From the NCBI GenBank assembly GCA_963693365.1, contig CAVNZM010000006.1, forward strand, positions 3,348,001-3,412,000: a stretch of DNA of 64,000 bases. Reading direction: 5' to 3'. This DNA is from Amoebidium appalachense (taxonomy: Eukaryota > Ichthyosporea). Position numbers and translations under genes: made by a program. The notes below the pieces were generated by a model, which saw nothing but the letters and a program-made list of their open reading frames with translations, was not told where the DNA came from and did no database searches. Positions 13,237 through 35,076 of this stretch are shown piece by piece; position 1 is the stretch's first letter, and each line of letters starts with the position of its first letter.

Positions 13237-13352
13237 GATCCCCAACTCCATCTTTGAAATCTCAGGAGCTCCAATGTGTCTGTACATATGGTACAAAACA
13301 TCAACGGATAGTACTGTGTCTACCTTCAATCAACTTGCCCACCGGATCTTAC
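13237..13352 (-). repeat. Inverted copy of the start region of the FTS/AKTIP-like gene
   Basis: The reverse complement resembles 4072-4176, sharing AGATCCGGTGGGCAAGTTGA, GGAGCTCCTGAGATT and AAAGATGGAGTT; the last includes the proposed start codon at 4170. By eye identity is well over 80 percent in the shared blocks, with short indels between. No downstream exon follows in this copy. Confidence 0.7.
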
Positions 13353-13557
13353 TTGGTTGAAAGAACATCTTTGGAACACCTTCGGGCTGTTTTGGCACGG
13401 GAAACCCTCTGCTTCTGTACTTAGGGAACCAGAGTTTGCCCAAATTCGATTCAGACACACCTGACACATTTTACCCCCAGGGTAAAATCAATGCCTATTA
13501 TAATGACACCAATCCCAGCAAACAGTCACAACTGTGTTTGGCTTTCGTTTAAAAAAC

Positions 13558-13776
13558 TTTCTCTACCCGAGCCTAACAAAACAACTTTAAAAAAAATGAA
13601 GTAGTGTCTACCTCTATTCACATTACTCGTACAAAAAAAATATCTACTTGATATATGTAATCATTTCTCTACCTGAGCCTAGGCCTAACAAAATAACTTC
13701 AAAAAAATGAAGTATTGTCTAATATTACCTCTATGCACACTACTCGTACAAAAAATATCTGCTTGATATATAATCA
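13558..13776. repeat. Tandem duplication of about 110 bp
   Basis: Two adjacent units (13558-13663 and 13664-13776) share TTTCTCTACC, GAGCCTA, AACAAAA, ATGAAGTA, TACTCGTACAAAAAA and CTTGATATAT. They are AT-rich and have no coding capacity. Confidence 0.75.
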
Positions 13777-13940
13777 AACTTGAAGTATCTTACTCGATGC
13801 TACACCGTAGCAATTGGTCTCTTTAGCAATTGGTCTCTTCCACAGAATATATTACAAACCACACCCGTCAGGCGCTAAAAAGGCTACATGCAAACCGGAA
13901 GCCCGCACGGCTAGCCAGCGCTCAGGGACACAAGCAAAGA

Positions 13941-13975
<35 letters not shown>

Positions 13976-14037
13976 ATGTATGTGTACATGTGCAGTGTGA
14001 GCGCACGTGTGTGTACCAAGATGTCTGCGTGTGTGCC

Positions 14038-14100
<63 letters not shown>

Positions 14101-14208
14101 GTAGTTTGTCCACGTGTAGCTAAGTGGGTGTGTGACCGGCGTGGATGTGGGTGTGCAAGTTGACAAGGTGCGCCTGCGGCTGTGTTTTTGTGTGTATGGA
14201 TGCCGCTT

Positions 14209-14216
<8 letters not shown>

Positions 14217-14243
<27 letters not shown>

Positions 14244-14247
14244 CCCC

Positions 14248-14283
<36 letters not shown>

Positions 14284-14377
14284 CCCTGTGTACACATGCG
14301 TGTGTGTGTGTTGGCCTGTACATGTGTAATGGTATGTTACTTAGCTGGGGGGTGGGTGGGTGGGTGGGTGGGTGGGT

Positions 14378-14455
<78 letters not shown>
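14217..14455. repeat. Compound (TC)n, (GGGT)n and long poly-G tract
   Basis: A (TC)n/C/(TC)n block at 14217-14284 and (GGGT)n at 14346-14378 are followed by an unbroken G run to 14455 of nearly 80 nt, the longest pure homopolymer I see in the window. Confidence 0.9.
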
Positions 14456-14772
14456 CTTGCAAGTTACGAATGGTGTGGCCACATGTATGTCCGGATAGAT
14501 TATCCGAGAGAATGTTCAAAATTTCTTATTTTAGATTCTTTCCCCTTTTTTCCTTATTTGGTGGTGGTGGTTGTTTGAGGGCCCCGGGGGGAGGGGGGGA
14601 GACCGAGGGAAGGAGGGAGGAGGAGGAGGGGTGGCCGGGGGTGGCGGGGGGAGGGGGGCCGGGGGGGGGGGGGGGGGGGAAGACACGTACGCCTATCATT
14701 ATAACTGTTTTATTTTTTTTTATAATTTGTGGAAATTCAATGGGGGGAGAGAAGGGGTGAGCAGGCACGTAC

Positions 14773-14926
14773 GTATGTAGCCCATGGGGTGCAGTGCATA
14801 TGTGTGGCCTGCACGTGTGCACGCCCATTGGCAAGTGCCTGCACCAGCTGCACCCTCTGTGGCTGCACCACGCGGTGCAGCATGCATGCCAGCTGCCCGT
14901 ATACGTAGCTGCCCCAGCCCCATGTC
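14773..14926 (-). pseudogene. Second copy of an RCC1-repeat exon
   Basis: Copy of the exon at 19095-18966, with the same CAG acceptor and the same phase. It reads TWGWGSY, then an interrupted GQL, then QPQRVQLVQAL and HVQATHMHCTPWATY, with the same GTACGT donor. The GQLGHG turn of an RCC1 blade is broken by an insertion (YGQLACMLHRVVQPQR). Similarity to 18.8-19.5 kb extends into both flanks: the left flank has AAGACACGTACGCCTAT and the right flank shares TTTCTGTCAACTCT and CGTCCCGCTTCCTGCC-type blocks. Probably a relic exon; an alternative exon is possible. Confidence 0.6.
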
Positions 14927-15009
14927 CTGTGGGTATGCACGTGCATGTACATCAGCACATACACACACGCACACACGCACACACAAAGACAAGTGCACGG
15001 GCACGTGCA

Positions 15010-15150
15010 CATACATGGGCACATACATGGGCAAATACATGGGCAAATACATGGGCAAATACATGAGCAAATACGTGGGCAAATACATGGGCAAATACAT
15101 GGGCAAATACATGGGCAAATACATGGGCAAATACATGGGCACATACATCG
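15010..15150. repeat. 12-bp minisatellite
   Basis: About eleven tandem copies of a 12-bp unit close to GGGCAAATACAT, with a few substitutions. The unit length is a multiple of three, so it keeps several frames open on both strands; these are not supported as genes. Confidence 0.9.
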
Positions 15151-15329
15151 TCAGCATTCGCACACATACGCACAGACACACACACATCAACACACAAACT
15201 TATTGGGTACCTGGGCTGTTGTACACGCACCAACAAAAAAAATACACCAAACGAACATTTCCTGTATCAAAAGCATGCCCATTTCTTTCTGTCAACTCTG
15301 CTCGACTCGTCCCGCTTCCTGCCCTTGCC

Positions 15330-15369
<40 letters not shown>

Positions 15370-15428
15370 ACCACCACCACCACCACCACCACTGCCACCA
15401 CCACCACCAGGAAGGACATCCGATGAAT

Positions 15429-15463
<35 letters not shown>

Positions 15464-15503
15464 GCGCACACACGCGCACGCACGCACGCACACACACGCA
15501 CAC

Positions 15504-15576
<73 letters not shown>

Positions 15577-15882
15577 GAACGCACGCACGCACGCACACGC
15601 ACGCACGCAAACACACACGCACACACACACAGTCACATGTACACACAGCGCGCGCGCGCAGGTCACAGTGACCGTCACATGCACGAAAAAGGCGCGCACA
15701 TCACGAAAGCGATTGGCTCATGTTTTTTTTTTATCCAACCATACAGCACAGTTTTCGCGCCAAAAATCCGACAGGCAGTCCACAAAACGTTGTTTCATTC
15801 TCATTTTTTCGCTGCTAAGCGCGCATGCAGTGAGAGAACTTTCCCCCTGCGAGTTTTCCCGTTTTTCCTTCATCGTGCAACC

Positions 15883-16604
15883 ATGTCTGGCATTTACTCC
15901 TACCGTGACCCAGCCAGCTACGGTTGGACGCAGACCGGCTACAACGCGAACTCCCACGTCGTATTGTAAGTATCATTTTCAGTTCTGCAACCTTGGAATC
16001 TGCAAATTCAATTGCGTCCCCACTTTTCTTTTGACCTTAGTCCAGCACTCTCTCGCTTGAAATGGGTATGCTGGCCAGTGTGCGCTCGCTACGGAAGTAG
16101 GAATCCGTTCAGTGATGTGCTTGTCTTTCGTGCATCACTCAACGGTGCAGAGTCATGTATGCTTACCTAGACATTTCTTGATACACACTCCTTCCTTTAA
16201 CGCTTCTCAACTAGGCAACTTGCGTTTTATCACACTTTGACGTGTTGTTGTTTCGAATTCGCTTGAGATGGCACGTACCGGGATGCTCATGGCATCTTTC
16301 CTTTGTTTGCCTGGTTTGCTTGCTCACTGTGTGGGAAGGGTTTGATCTTTGACTAGGGTTCAAGCGTTTACATAAATCTTTTTTTTTTAAAGCCTCCACC
16401 AAAGGCTTTTTTGCCGAAAGGAAATTAGGCTTTTTTTGCCGCAAGGAAGATTTTCTTATGTTCTTTTCACGGCCGTGAAAGTGTGCTGGCCTCGGAATAG
16501 CAGAACACTCCATTGATCCCTCTTCCCCACCTTCCACCACAATTTCTTTCTATCACCCCTCATTCTAACGTCCAGCTCCTCCCCTTCCCCTCCCCACCGC
16601 CTGT

Positions 16605-16635
<31 letters not shown>

Positions 16636-16899
16636 CCTCCCCCCCCCCCCCCCCCCCCCCCCCACACACACACACATACACAAACACATGGACACTCACA
16701 CGCAGCTACGAGCGTGATGGTGTGCGCATGTGACTACTACCCCACGACGGGAACAGTCAAGACGTCCATGGACCATCCCACACAGGGCAAGACACAGTTG
16801 TTCCGTCGCGACCTCACAGATGCAGAGTTTGCCAGCACCATGCAGAACCCACGCCAGCACACCGGCAAGGGCTATCAATACACTTACCATCACAAATAA
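15883..16899 (+). CDS. Small uncharacterised protein with HPxxGKTQLFRR motif, two exons
   Basis: Exon 1 is 15883-15965 (start CAACCATGTC, donor GTAAGT). Exon 2 ends at TAA 16897-16899. With the acceptor AG at 16711-16712 the frame is continuous and gives 89 aa. Exon 2 contains TTGTVKTSMDHPTQGKTQLF and NPRQHTGKGYQYTYHHK at the C-terminus. From memory, short proteins with TGTVxTxxxHPxxGKTQLFRR and NPRxHTGxGY occur in varied protists with no known function; I cannot confirm this. The more typical acceptor, CAG at 16703-16705, would run into a TGA after FYERDGVRM, so either the weaker acceptor is used or one base is wrong near 16730. A reverse CCAAT (GATTGG) lies at about 15712 and an AATAAA at 17170-17175, about 270 nt after the stop. 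Confidence 0.65.
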
Positions 16900-17169
16900 T
16901 AGCAGGCAAGACTGAAGTAGTGCAAGTTAACTTTTCCCTAACAACGATGTGATATAAACGTGAATGACTAGAACCTTTACTCATAGTTGGTGCTCTTTCG
17001 AATTATGATTTAATTTAGGGTGGCAACAGCTTTCGTATGCTTCTGTTTCTGATAGTATGTTTTGTGGGGTGTTGGTTATAGACTACATAACTTCAAACCA
17101 TGGGCCTATGTTTTGCACAACCAAGCAAGTTACTTGGGAAACACAGAATACTGGTTCTGGTTTGTAACG

Positions 17170-17175
17170 AATAAA
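17170..17175 (+). promoter_or_regulatory. Candidate polyadenylation signal of the small gene
   Basis: AATAAA about 270 nt downstream of the TAA at 16899, before the next repetitive tract. Confidence 0.5.
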
Positions 17176-17327
17176 TGAATCTGTATGTCTCCGAACCCAA
17201 TCCAAGATTCATCGGCCGCTATTTCTGATGGTGTGCTTTGAATGGCGTTACGAAGGACCTGCTCTGCGGGTGTCACGTGATTAAATGGGTGGGTGGCATT
17301 TTCCTCTTTCTTGTGGTCTTCCTTCTC

Positions 17328-17368
<41 letters not shown>

Positions 17369-18220
17369 TAAAATATATATACTTTTTTGTGTGTTTTTTT
17401 TTTCTTTTTTCTTTTTGGTTTTGGTTTGTTTTTTGCCTTTTTTGCCGAATTCGTTACTGATGCTTTTTTTGAAGGTGAAGTCTCCACCCACCCACCCACC
17501 CCACCCCACCCTCACCCCCACCCCCACCCCCCTCCTTTTTTTGCCTTTCTCCTTCTTCTTCTTTCTTTCCCGCGGGGGGGGGGGGGGGGGGGGGGGGAAG
17601 GGATGGTGGTGGTGGTTGGCGTTGTGGGGGGGGGGGGGGGGGGGGGGGGGGGGGGCTGGAGGGGGGGCACATGTTCCATGTCAGGAGAACCACACGACAT
17701 TCAGCCTGTAGTTGCACCACATGTCACCGTAGCTGTCCAAACTACCACGAACCATCTTGGTATTTATTACCCAAAATTTTTTCACAGAGAGCACAGCCCC
17801 AGGATAGCTAGCAGGGTTTTCTTGAAAATCACACAGGAGAGTTCAGTCCCAAGTCTATGTGTTGGTCCGAGGTCGTTTTCTGTTGCAGGACACCTGTGGG
17901 GTAATGGTTGTGCGTGAAAAAACTGCCACGGCAGATGGAATTTAAAACTAAGGACCATGGGCAGCAGGTGGACAGTATAAAAATCATCAGCTGTGCGTAC
18001 GTAGACGTGCATGTACTTTTTTTTTTTTATTTTTTATTTTTTTGGGGGGGGGGGGGGGGGGGGGGGGGGGGACGTGTGCATGTCCATGCACTCCATATGG
18101 GGGTTTTTTTTCCTTTTCTTTTTCTTTCCTTCCGTGCTTTTTTTTATTCCTTTTTTTTTGGGGGGAGGGGATGGGTGTAGGGTGTGTGTCTGTGTGTGTG
18201 TGTGTGGGGGGTGTATGTGT

Positions 18221-18267
<47 letters not shown>

Positions 18268-18455
18268 ATGGGTGGGTGGGTGGGGGGAGGGGGGGGGGAG
18301 GTGAGGGTTGGGGGGGGGGGGGGGGAGGTGAATGGGTGGGTGGGTGGCGGGAGGGGGGGGGGGAGGGGAGGGTTAAGGGGGGGGGGGGAGGGGGTCATTG
18401 TCATATTGTGTGCGAAAGTACAAAGGAAATTATTGACAGGTGGTGGTGGTCGCGG

Positions 18456-18497
<42 letters not shown>

Positions 18498-18502
18498 AAG
18501 AA
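17176..18502. other. Noncoding interval rich in homopolymers
   Basis: Holds poly-C at 17331-17367, T-rich to G-rich blocks (17395-17650, 18018-18070), (GT)n/G compounds (18185-18266) and G-rich sequence to 18496. No exon of the RCC1 gene or the small gene was recognised. Confidence 0.5.
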
Positions 18503-18565
18503 TCTAGTACAGAATGAAGAGCACTGAAGTCATTACAAAGAGCACACTCATGATGCATGGCTATG
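18503..18565 (-). repeat. SINE-like repeat, fragment
   Basis: Short stretch resembling the reverse complement of the repeat body (CATTACAAAGAGCACACTC, ATGATGCAT), placed directly after a poly-G run on the plus strand, which is poly-C on the repeat's own strand. Confidence 0.35.
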
Positions 18566-18707
18566 GGGCATGTGGGCTTCCATTGTAATCTGTCGTCATA
18601 AGGGTGGTGGTGGTGGTGGTGGTGGTGGTGGTGGGCGGGTGGGTGGGTGGATGGGTGGGGATAGGGGTGGGGGTGGGGGTGGGGGTGGGGGGGGTGGGGG
18701 GAGGGGG

Positions 18708-18838
18708 GTGAATGCGCTATTAGGTACGACGTACACATAAACAACGGACAATACGATGCAGAGTGCAAACCACACATAAAGAGTATGCATAAAAGCCAGA
18801 GCCCATCCTCAGGGGGGACCCATGTCATCCGCAGGGGG
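18708..18838 (-). repeat. SINE-like repeat, short-variant copy with poly-C tail
   Basis: The reverse complement reads GCGGATGACATGGGTCCCCC, TGAGGATGGGCTCTGGC, TTATGCATACTCTTTATGTG and CATCGTATTGTCCG, then ends in a C-rich tail (plus-strand G tract at 18620-18710). Confidence 0.7.
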
Positions 18839-18965
18839 GGTGGTGGTCGGGAGGGGGAGGGGGGGGCAGACACGTACACCTATGGGGTATAGAGCTTTCT
18901 TTTTCTTTCTTTTTTCTTTCTCTTTTTTTAGAACGGGGGGAGGGAAGGGGTGAGCAGGCACGTAC

Positions 18966-20008
18966 GTATGTTGCCCATGGGGTGCATTGCACGTGTGTGG
19001 CCTGCACGTGCCCAAGTGCCTGCACCCTCTGTGGCTGTATGACGTCACTGCACTGCCCGTGGCCCAGCTGCCCGTAGCTGCCCCAACCCCATGTCCTGTG
19101 GGTATGCGCGTGCGCATACATCAGCACATATGCACATATGTGCACACAGAAGACGAATACACGTGCACATGAAAATCCACGTGCATAAGCACACACTCGC
19201 ACAGACTTAGACAAACGTGCACATGGGTACACATATCAACACACAAGACACCACGGAGGCAATCAAACACACAAAGAAAAGCAGTAAACAAAACGAACCT
19301 TTCCTGATATCAAAAACACACCCATTACTTTCTGTCAACTCTACTAGTCCCGCTTCCTGCCCTTGTCTCCCCCTTCCCCCCCCCCTATCTCCCCCACCAA
19401 ACACTCCAGTCCCGATACACGCTCCATCTCTTGACACCCCCCCTTCCCCCCTCCTCCCCTTCCCACCAAGAAGGACATAAACCACAAACAAACACACAAC
19501 AAAAAACACACACACATACACACACACACGCACGCACCACACCCACACACACCACACCCACCCACACCCACCCACCCACACAGGCAGAAAAAGAGATAGA
19601 TAGAGAGTTGTGCGCGTACGAGGGTGTGATGGAGGTGCGCATTGCAGGGGGGAAGAGAGGAAAGGGGGAATGTGCATTGAAGGGAGGAAGCGAGGGGGTA
19701 GAGGTGTGTGTCTGTGGGGGGGGAAGGGGGGGGGGGGGGGGGCTTTTTCGGGGGAAGAGGGGGGGGGGGGGGGGGGGGGGTCTTTTACCACACGGACCCA
19801 TCATCACACAACACGGCCGAGTGTGCCGACCCACATGCCACCTGCACCACTATGGGCCCATTGGCTAGCGGCAGGTCGACAGGCCCGGGAATACTGGAGT
19901 CTGTGACGTCATCACTGGTGATGGTAGCCCCGGCCCACTTTTTTTTTTTTTTTTTTTTGGGTTTGTTTTTATGACCCAGAGCGGGAGTGAGGGGGGCAGG
20001 GAGGGCGG

Positions 20009-20052
<44 letters not shown>

Positions 20053-20067
20053 GGGGAGGGGGAGGGG

Positions 20068-20099
<32 letters not shown>

Positions 20100-21411
20100 T
20101 GAAGCGGGAAGGAAGAGAGAGGGGGAAGGGGAAGTGGTTGGATCAATGGACATACACGTGAGTGTGGTTTGCATAGGAGCATTGCTCTCTTAATAAACCT
20201 AGTTGCCTCCACGTGCATCACTTTTCCGAATTCAAGGCTCTGTCTTCTTCTTCACCTCCACCCCCTCCTTGTCCTCCACTTTCCCTTCCAATTGAAGTGA
20301 GGCAGCCCTTTATAGAGTAACCCCCTTTTCCTACTCTTGTAGCCTACGAGAAAAAAACCAGGTTGCTGTGTGTGCTGTGGAGGGGAGGGGGGGAGGGGGG
20401 GGGGGGGGGGGAGGGGGGGCAAGTTGTGTGACGAAGAAAAGAGAAAAAAAAAAAGAATGGAAAACATCATATGATCACCCCATACGCACCCGCTGACCAT
20501 CAGCACCCGCATATCATACCGCCTCTCCCCCTTCCCCTGTTCCTCCCCACCGCTCAAATAAAGCAGATAGCCGGATTGTAACTTAACCCCATTCCATCTA
20601 TACCTGATGTAAACGTTTTAACACCCACCCAGTCATCCAAACCTCCTTTCAAGACACGCACCTGTCCAGCACCCAGTTGTGTTGGCCTTCCAAGCTGCCC
20701 CTTGTCGTTCCATCCCCACGAGTAAACCTGTCCATGCACGTCCACAGCGAGAGAGTGCCAGTGCCCGCACGCTATATCTGCTGTATTTAACCCCTCTAAG
20801 GCCTCTATGGGTTCTGGTGAATCTAGTTCGAGCGTGTGTCCGTGTCCTAATTGTCCATGTGTGTTCCTGCCAAAACTCCAAACTTCGTTTCTGTCTGTAA
20901 GGAGGAGCGTGTGTGTGGGGCCGCACGCGAATTTTGTGACGCGGGACGGAAAGGGCAGGGGTTCAGAAGCTCCATTCAATGGGTTAAAGCACCATATCCT
21001 TTGGTTCTTGTCTAGTTGCACAATGTTATTGCCCATTACACCTGTGCGTAGTATATCCGTGTCATGGATTTCCTCCAGAGAAACATCTCTCGAATTTACT
21101 TCTTTAGCTCGTCCCGGGCCGACACTCACAAACATCCGCCCGTTAACATCCACTGCTACATTTGCAAAATCAGTCAAATTTTCAGCACTTCGGTTAACCT
21201 TTATATCAAAAACATTTTTTAGGCGTCCATAAACGGAAGCTTTACCGTTTCTAAAACATGCACATGTGCTGCACCAGCTACCAAATATATGACTAAGTTG
21301 GGATGAATCTTCGTTCTCTATGCTGCTGGGGTGTGGTGTTGGATCGTGCATAGTAGGGGTACTACGGCCCAGCTGGCCAAAGGAGTTGAAGCCAAAGCTG
21401 TATACCACCAT
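18966..21411 (-). CDS. RCC1-repeat (beta-propeller) protein, 3' end not found
   Basis: Three exons read leftwards: 21411-20629 (ATG), 19937-19789 and 19095-18966, joining in frame with GT-AG sites. Exon 1 encodes 261 aa with RCC1 blades: VYSFGFNSFGQLGR at the N-terminus, FACGPTHTLLLTDRNEVWSF with GRNTHGQLGHG, and IACGHWHSLAVDVHGQVYSW with GWNDKGQLG. Exon 2 adds VQVACGSAHSAVLCDDGSV and exon 3 adds TWGWGSYGQLGHG. RCC1 repeats form a seven-bladed propeller used in exchange factors and protein-binding scaffolds; which partner applies cannot be said. About 354 aa are visible, too short for a closed propeller plus a stop, so further exons should lie below 18966. The exon 1 end is uncertain: an alternative GTATAG donor follows TFTSG. 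The intron before exon 3 contains (CA)n and poly-C/G tracts. Confidence 0.75.
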
Positions 21412-22200
21412 TTTTCAAATTGAGCGATGTTCTCGTATACTACACACGGCGCACATCAGTCGCGACGAAAAGGCGACAGACTCATGATAGCTCATGATCA
21501 GGTACCGTTTGGAATGTTTAGGGGGAACAGCGGTTTCGCGCCAACACCATTTATAGTGTTTCAGATTCTGTTTTGATTCGCTGAAGTTGTGAATAGAATA
21601 AATAGATTCCTCCTAAACCCGAACCGCATGAGCCCACGGCCCTCTCTCGTGAGGAGCATTGTTCACAATCTTCCGGGGCTTGGTGGGACAAAGAGATTCG
21701 TTTGAAGTTTACCCACTTTGGCCATCTCTCTCTTTCTCTCCCTCCCTCTCTACTTCTTTTCTCCCTCCCTCCCTCTCACCCACCCACCCTCTTCTTCCCT
21801 GCGTCCATCCCTTCCCCCCCTCCCCCCCCCCCCCCTCCCACCGTCTCCCTCTTTTTCTCCCCTCTTACCCCTTTTCCCACTCTCTCCCTCCCTCCCTCTC
21901 CCTCCCCTTCCCCCCTCCCTCCCCCCTTCCCCCCCACACACCCCTCATACCCCGCCTGGGCTCCCAGCTCTCTTGCCTGTTCGCCCCCTCTCCTCCCCCC
22001 CCCCCCAGCCCTCACCCCCCCCCCCCCCCCCCCCCCCCGCCCACCACCACCAAGAACAAAACAAAATGCAACTCCGGCGCATTTCTAGCCCGCGTCAAGT
22101 GGCAAGGTGCTTTCTTTCTCTCTAATTTAACTTCAATTTTATTTACTGTTTGCATCTAGAAAACCAAGTCTTTATTACGTGTCCAGTACTACGACCAATC
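21412..22200. promoter_or_regulatory. Divergent promoter interval
   Basis: 789 bp between the start codons of the leftward RCC1-repeat gene and the rightward phosphatase gene. The middle (21721-22035) is a CT/C-rich pyrimidine tract. A CCAAT (in CGACCAATCATG) abuts the phosphatase start codon. No TATA box was identified. Confidence 0.45.
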
Positions 22201-32899
<10,699 letters not shown>

Positions 32900-32905
32900 T
32901 TTATT
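32900..32905 (-). promoter_or_regulatory. Candidate polyadenylation signal of the QCR2-like gene
   Basis: AATAAA on the minus strand, about 90 nt beyond the TAG at 32995. Confidence 0.6.
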
Positions 32906-32994
32906 CGACATGTACATGTGCAGGTCACAGCCTGGCACGTTATGTTACGGGTGCGTAGCGGTGCGTGTGTCGGTCCAGAATGCACTAGAAGGGC

Positions 32995-33112
32995 CTAGAA
33001 GGCCACCTGGTCCAGGAATGGGGAGTTGCCCGTGTTGCCCACGGTGGCCAGTGATGCCTTGCTGCTCAAGATGGCCTTGGCAACCTGCGCACGGGCACGT
33101 GTCAGCATAAAA

Positions 33113-33157
<45 letters not shown>

Positions 33158-33259
33158 CCCCAAGTTTCCTTTTCTTCTTGTTTTCTTTTTCTTTCCAAGG
33201 GGGAGCGAGGAGAGAAGGAAAAAGGAAAAAGGGAAAAGGGACGGTGGTGGTGGTGGTGG

Positions 33260-33304
<45 letters not shown>

Positions 33305-34531
33305 ACCTGGGCAAAGCACAACGCCACCACGAATCACGAGTTGCAACAACGGCACATCCTTGCCATGGGCCTACACCTAAATACCCATTGGCACCACAGT
33401 GCACATATATGAGCTTGAACTATACCTTTTAACCCATTAGATCATCTCTCCCACCTTCCCACACCCCCACAACCGCCACTACCTTCCCACTTTGAGTACG
33501 CAATTTGGGTATTCTCGAAACAAAACGATAAAATAACAAAAATTATTGGATGTTTTTACCTTGTTGACGTCGGCAGCAGAGAGAGCATCGATCTGCTTAG
33601 CGACCTCAGCCGGGGCCACATAGCTGCCAGTCAGATAGGCCTGGCTGGCCATGTCCTCCAGCCGGCCCTCACCCTCGGAGGCAGAAAGAACGGCAGTCTT
33701 GAGCTGCGCCTTGGCACGAGCAACCTCGGCATCCGTCAGGCCCTGTATGTGCGAGTGTACGTGTACGTGCGTGAGTACATGTACGTGTTATGTGAGTTCC
33801 TATGCGGTGGGTGTAAATGTGCACGCAATAGGGTAAATGGTCGGCAAGGTGCATGGGTATAGAGTGGGCATGGGGGTGCATGGTTAGTTGGTGATAGCAA
33901 TAGAGCGGCAGGCCATATACGGATTCACGATGCATCTGATCCACGCCGGGTTCAAGGTCTAAGTCAAAGGGATGTTAATGCGGCATATGTCGCACGGCAC
34001 TTGGGCGTGTGCTCGTTCAGGAAAACACCATGGGAGGGATATGGCACGCCGTACAGAGTTCAAAGTACACAAAGGGGCAACCCCATGCATTTATGCAACA
34101 AGCAGCACACACACAGCATGCAGCATTGGTAGAGAGAGGGTGTGGAGGAGGTTTTCGTGAATGAGCAGACACAAAGAGCATGCAACATAAACAGAGTCCA
34201 TCCTCAGGCCGGGGGGGGGGGGGGGGGGTTCATCCACTGTACCGGATGGTTGCAGTGATGGAGTGTGGGTATGTGCATGAGTGCATAAGTGCATGAGTGA
34301 GTGAGTGTGTGGGTGTGTGAGTGAGTGAGTGTATGTGTGTGTGTGCATTAAAGGAATGTAGTGGGGGTGTACGAACCGAAGAGGCGACGGAGGCCAGGAC
34401 GTCCTTAGCCACACCCATCAGACAGCCGATGTCCTCGGGGGTAGCCACAGCCACCACACCGAACAGACCGGCATCGCTGTAGCTGCTGCTGAAGGCGCTC
34501 AGCTGCACGGGCTTCTTAATCGTCTTGGCAA

Positions 34532-34588
<57 letters not shown>

Positions 34589-34592
34589 AGGA

Positions 34593-34624
<32 letters not shown>

Positions 34625-35014
34625 GATCAGAATGTGGACCAGAAGGAAGTGAAGTTTGTTTGCATGTTACAAGTAAGCATATGCACAACTAACGACAAAA
34701 TCGACGTGTCTCAAGTATCTTTTTGACACTGTTCTATTCAGCAATTGGCCATTGCACAATTGCTGAATAGAACAGTGCACCTCACTCATTCAATCAGACA
34801 CCAATATGGTGTTAGGGTTTAAGTCGTAACTGAAGTCACACTACGTAATAGCGACTAGATGGGAAATCTGTCCTTTTCCGGCCAGCTAACTGGCAAACAA
34901 CGAACTAGAGACCCCATAGTCGGCCGGTGTTGGGTGGAACTTGCAGAGGGTCGCAAGGCCAACCTAATGCCTACTTCGTGGACCTCATGATAACCAAGCG
35001 GGCGCGCGCATGTG

Positions 35015-35076
<62 letters not shown>

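Noticed and set aside
13814-13945. Possible exon after CCACAG at about 13846 (IYYKPHPSGAKKATCKPEAR)
   Set aside because: It has a usable acceptor, but no partner exon, no motif and a donor only within (GT)n.
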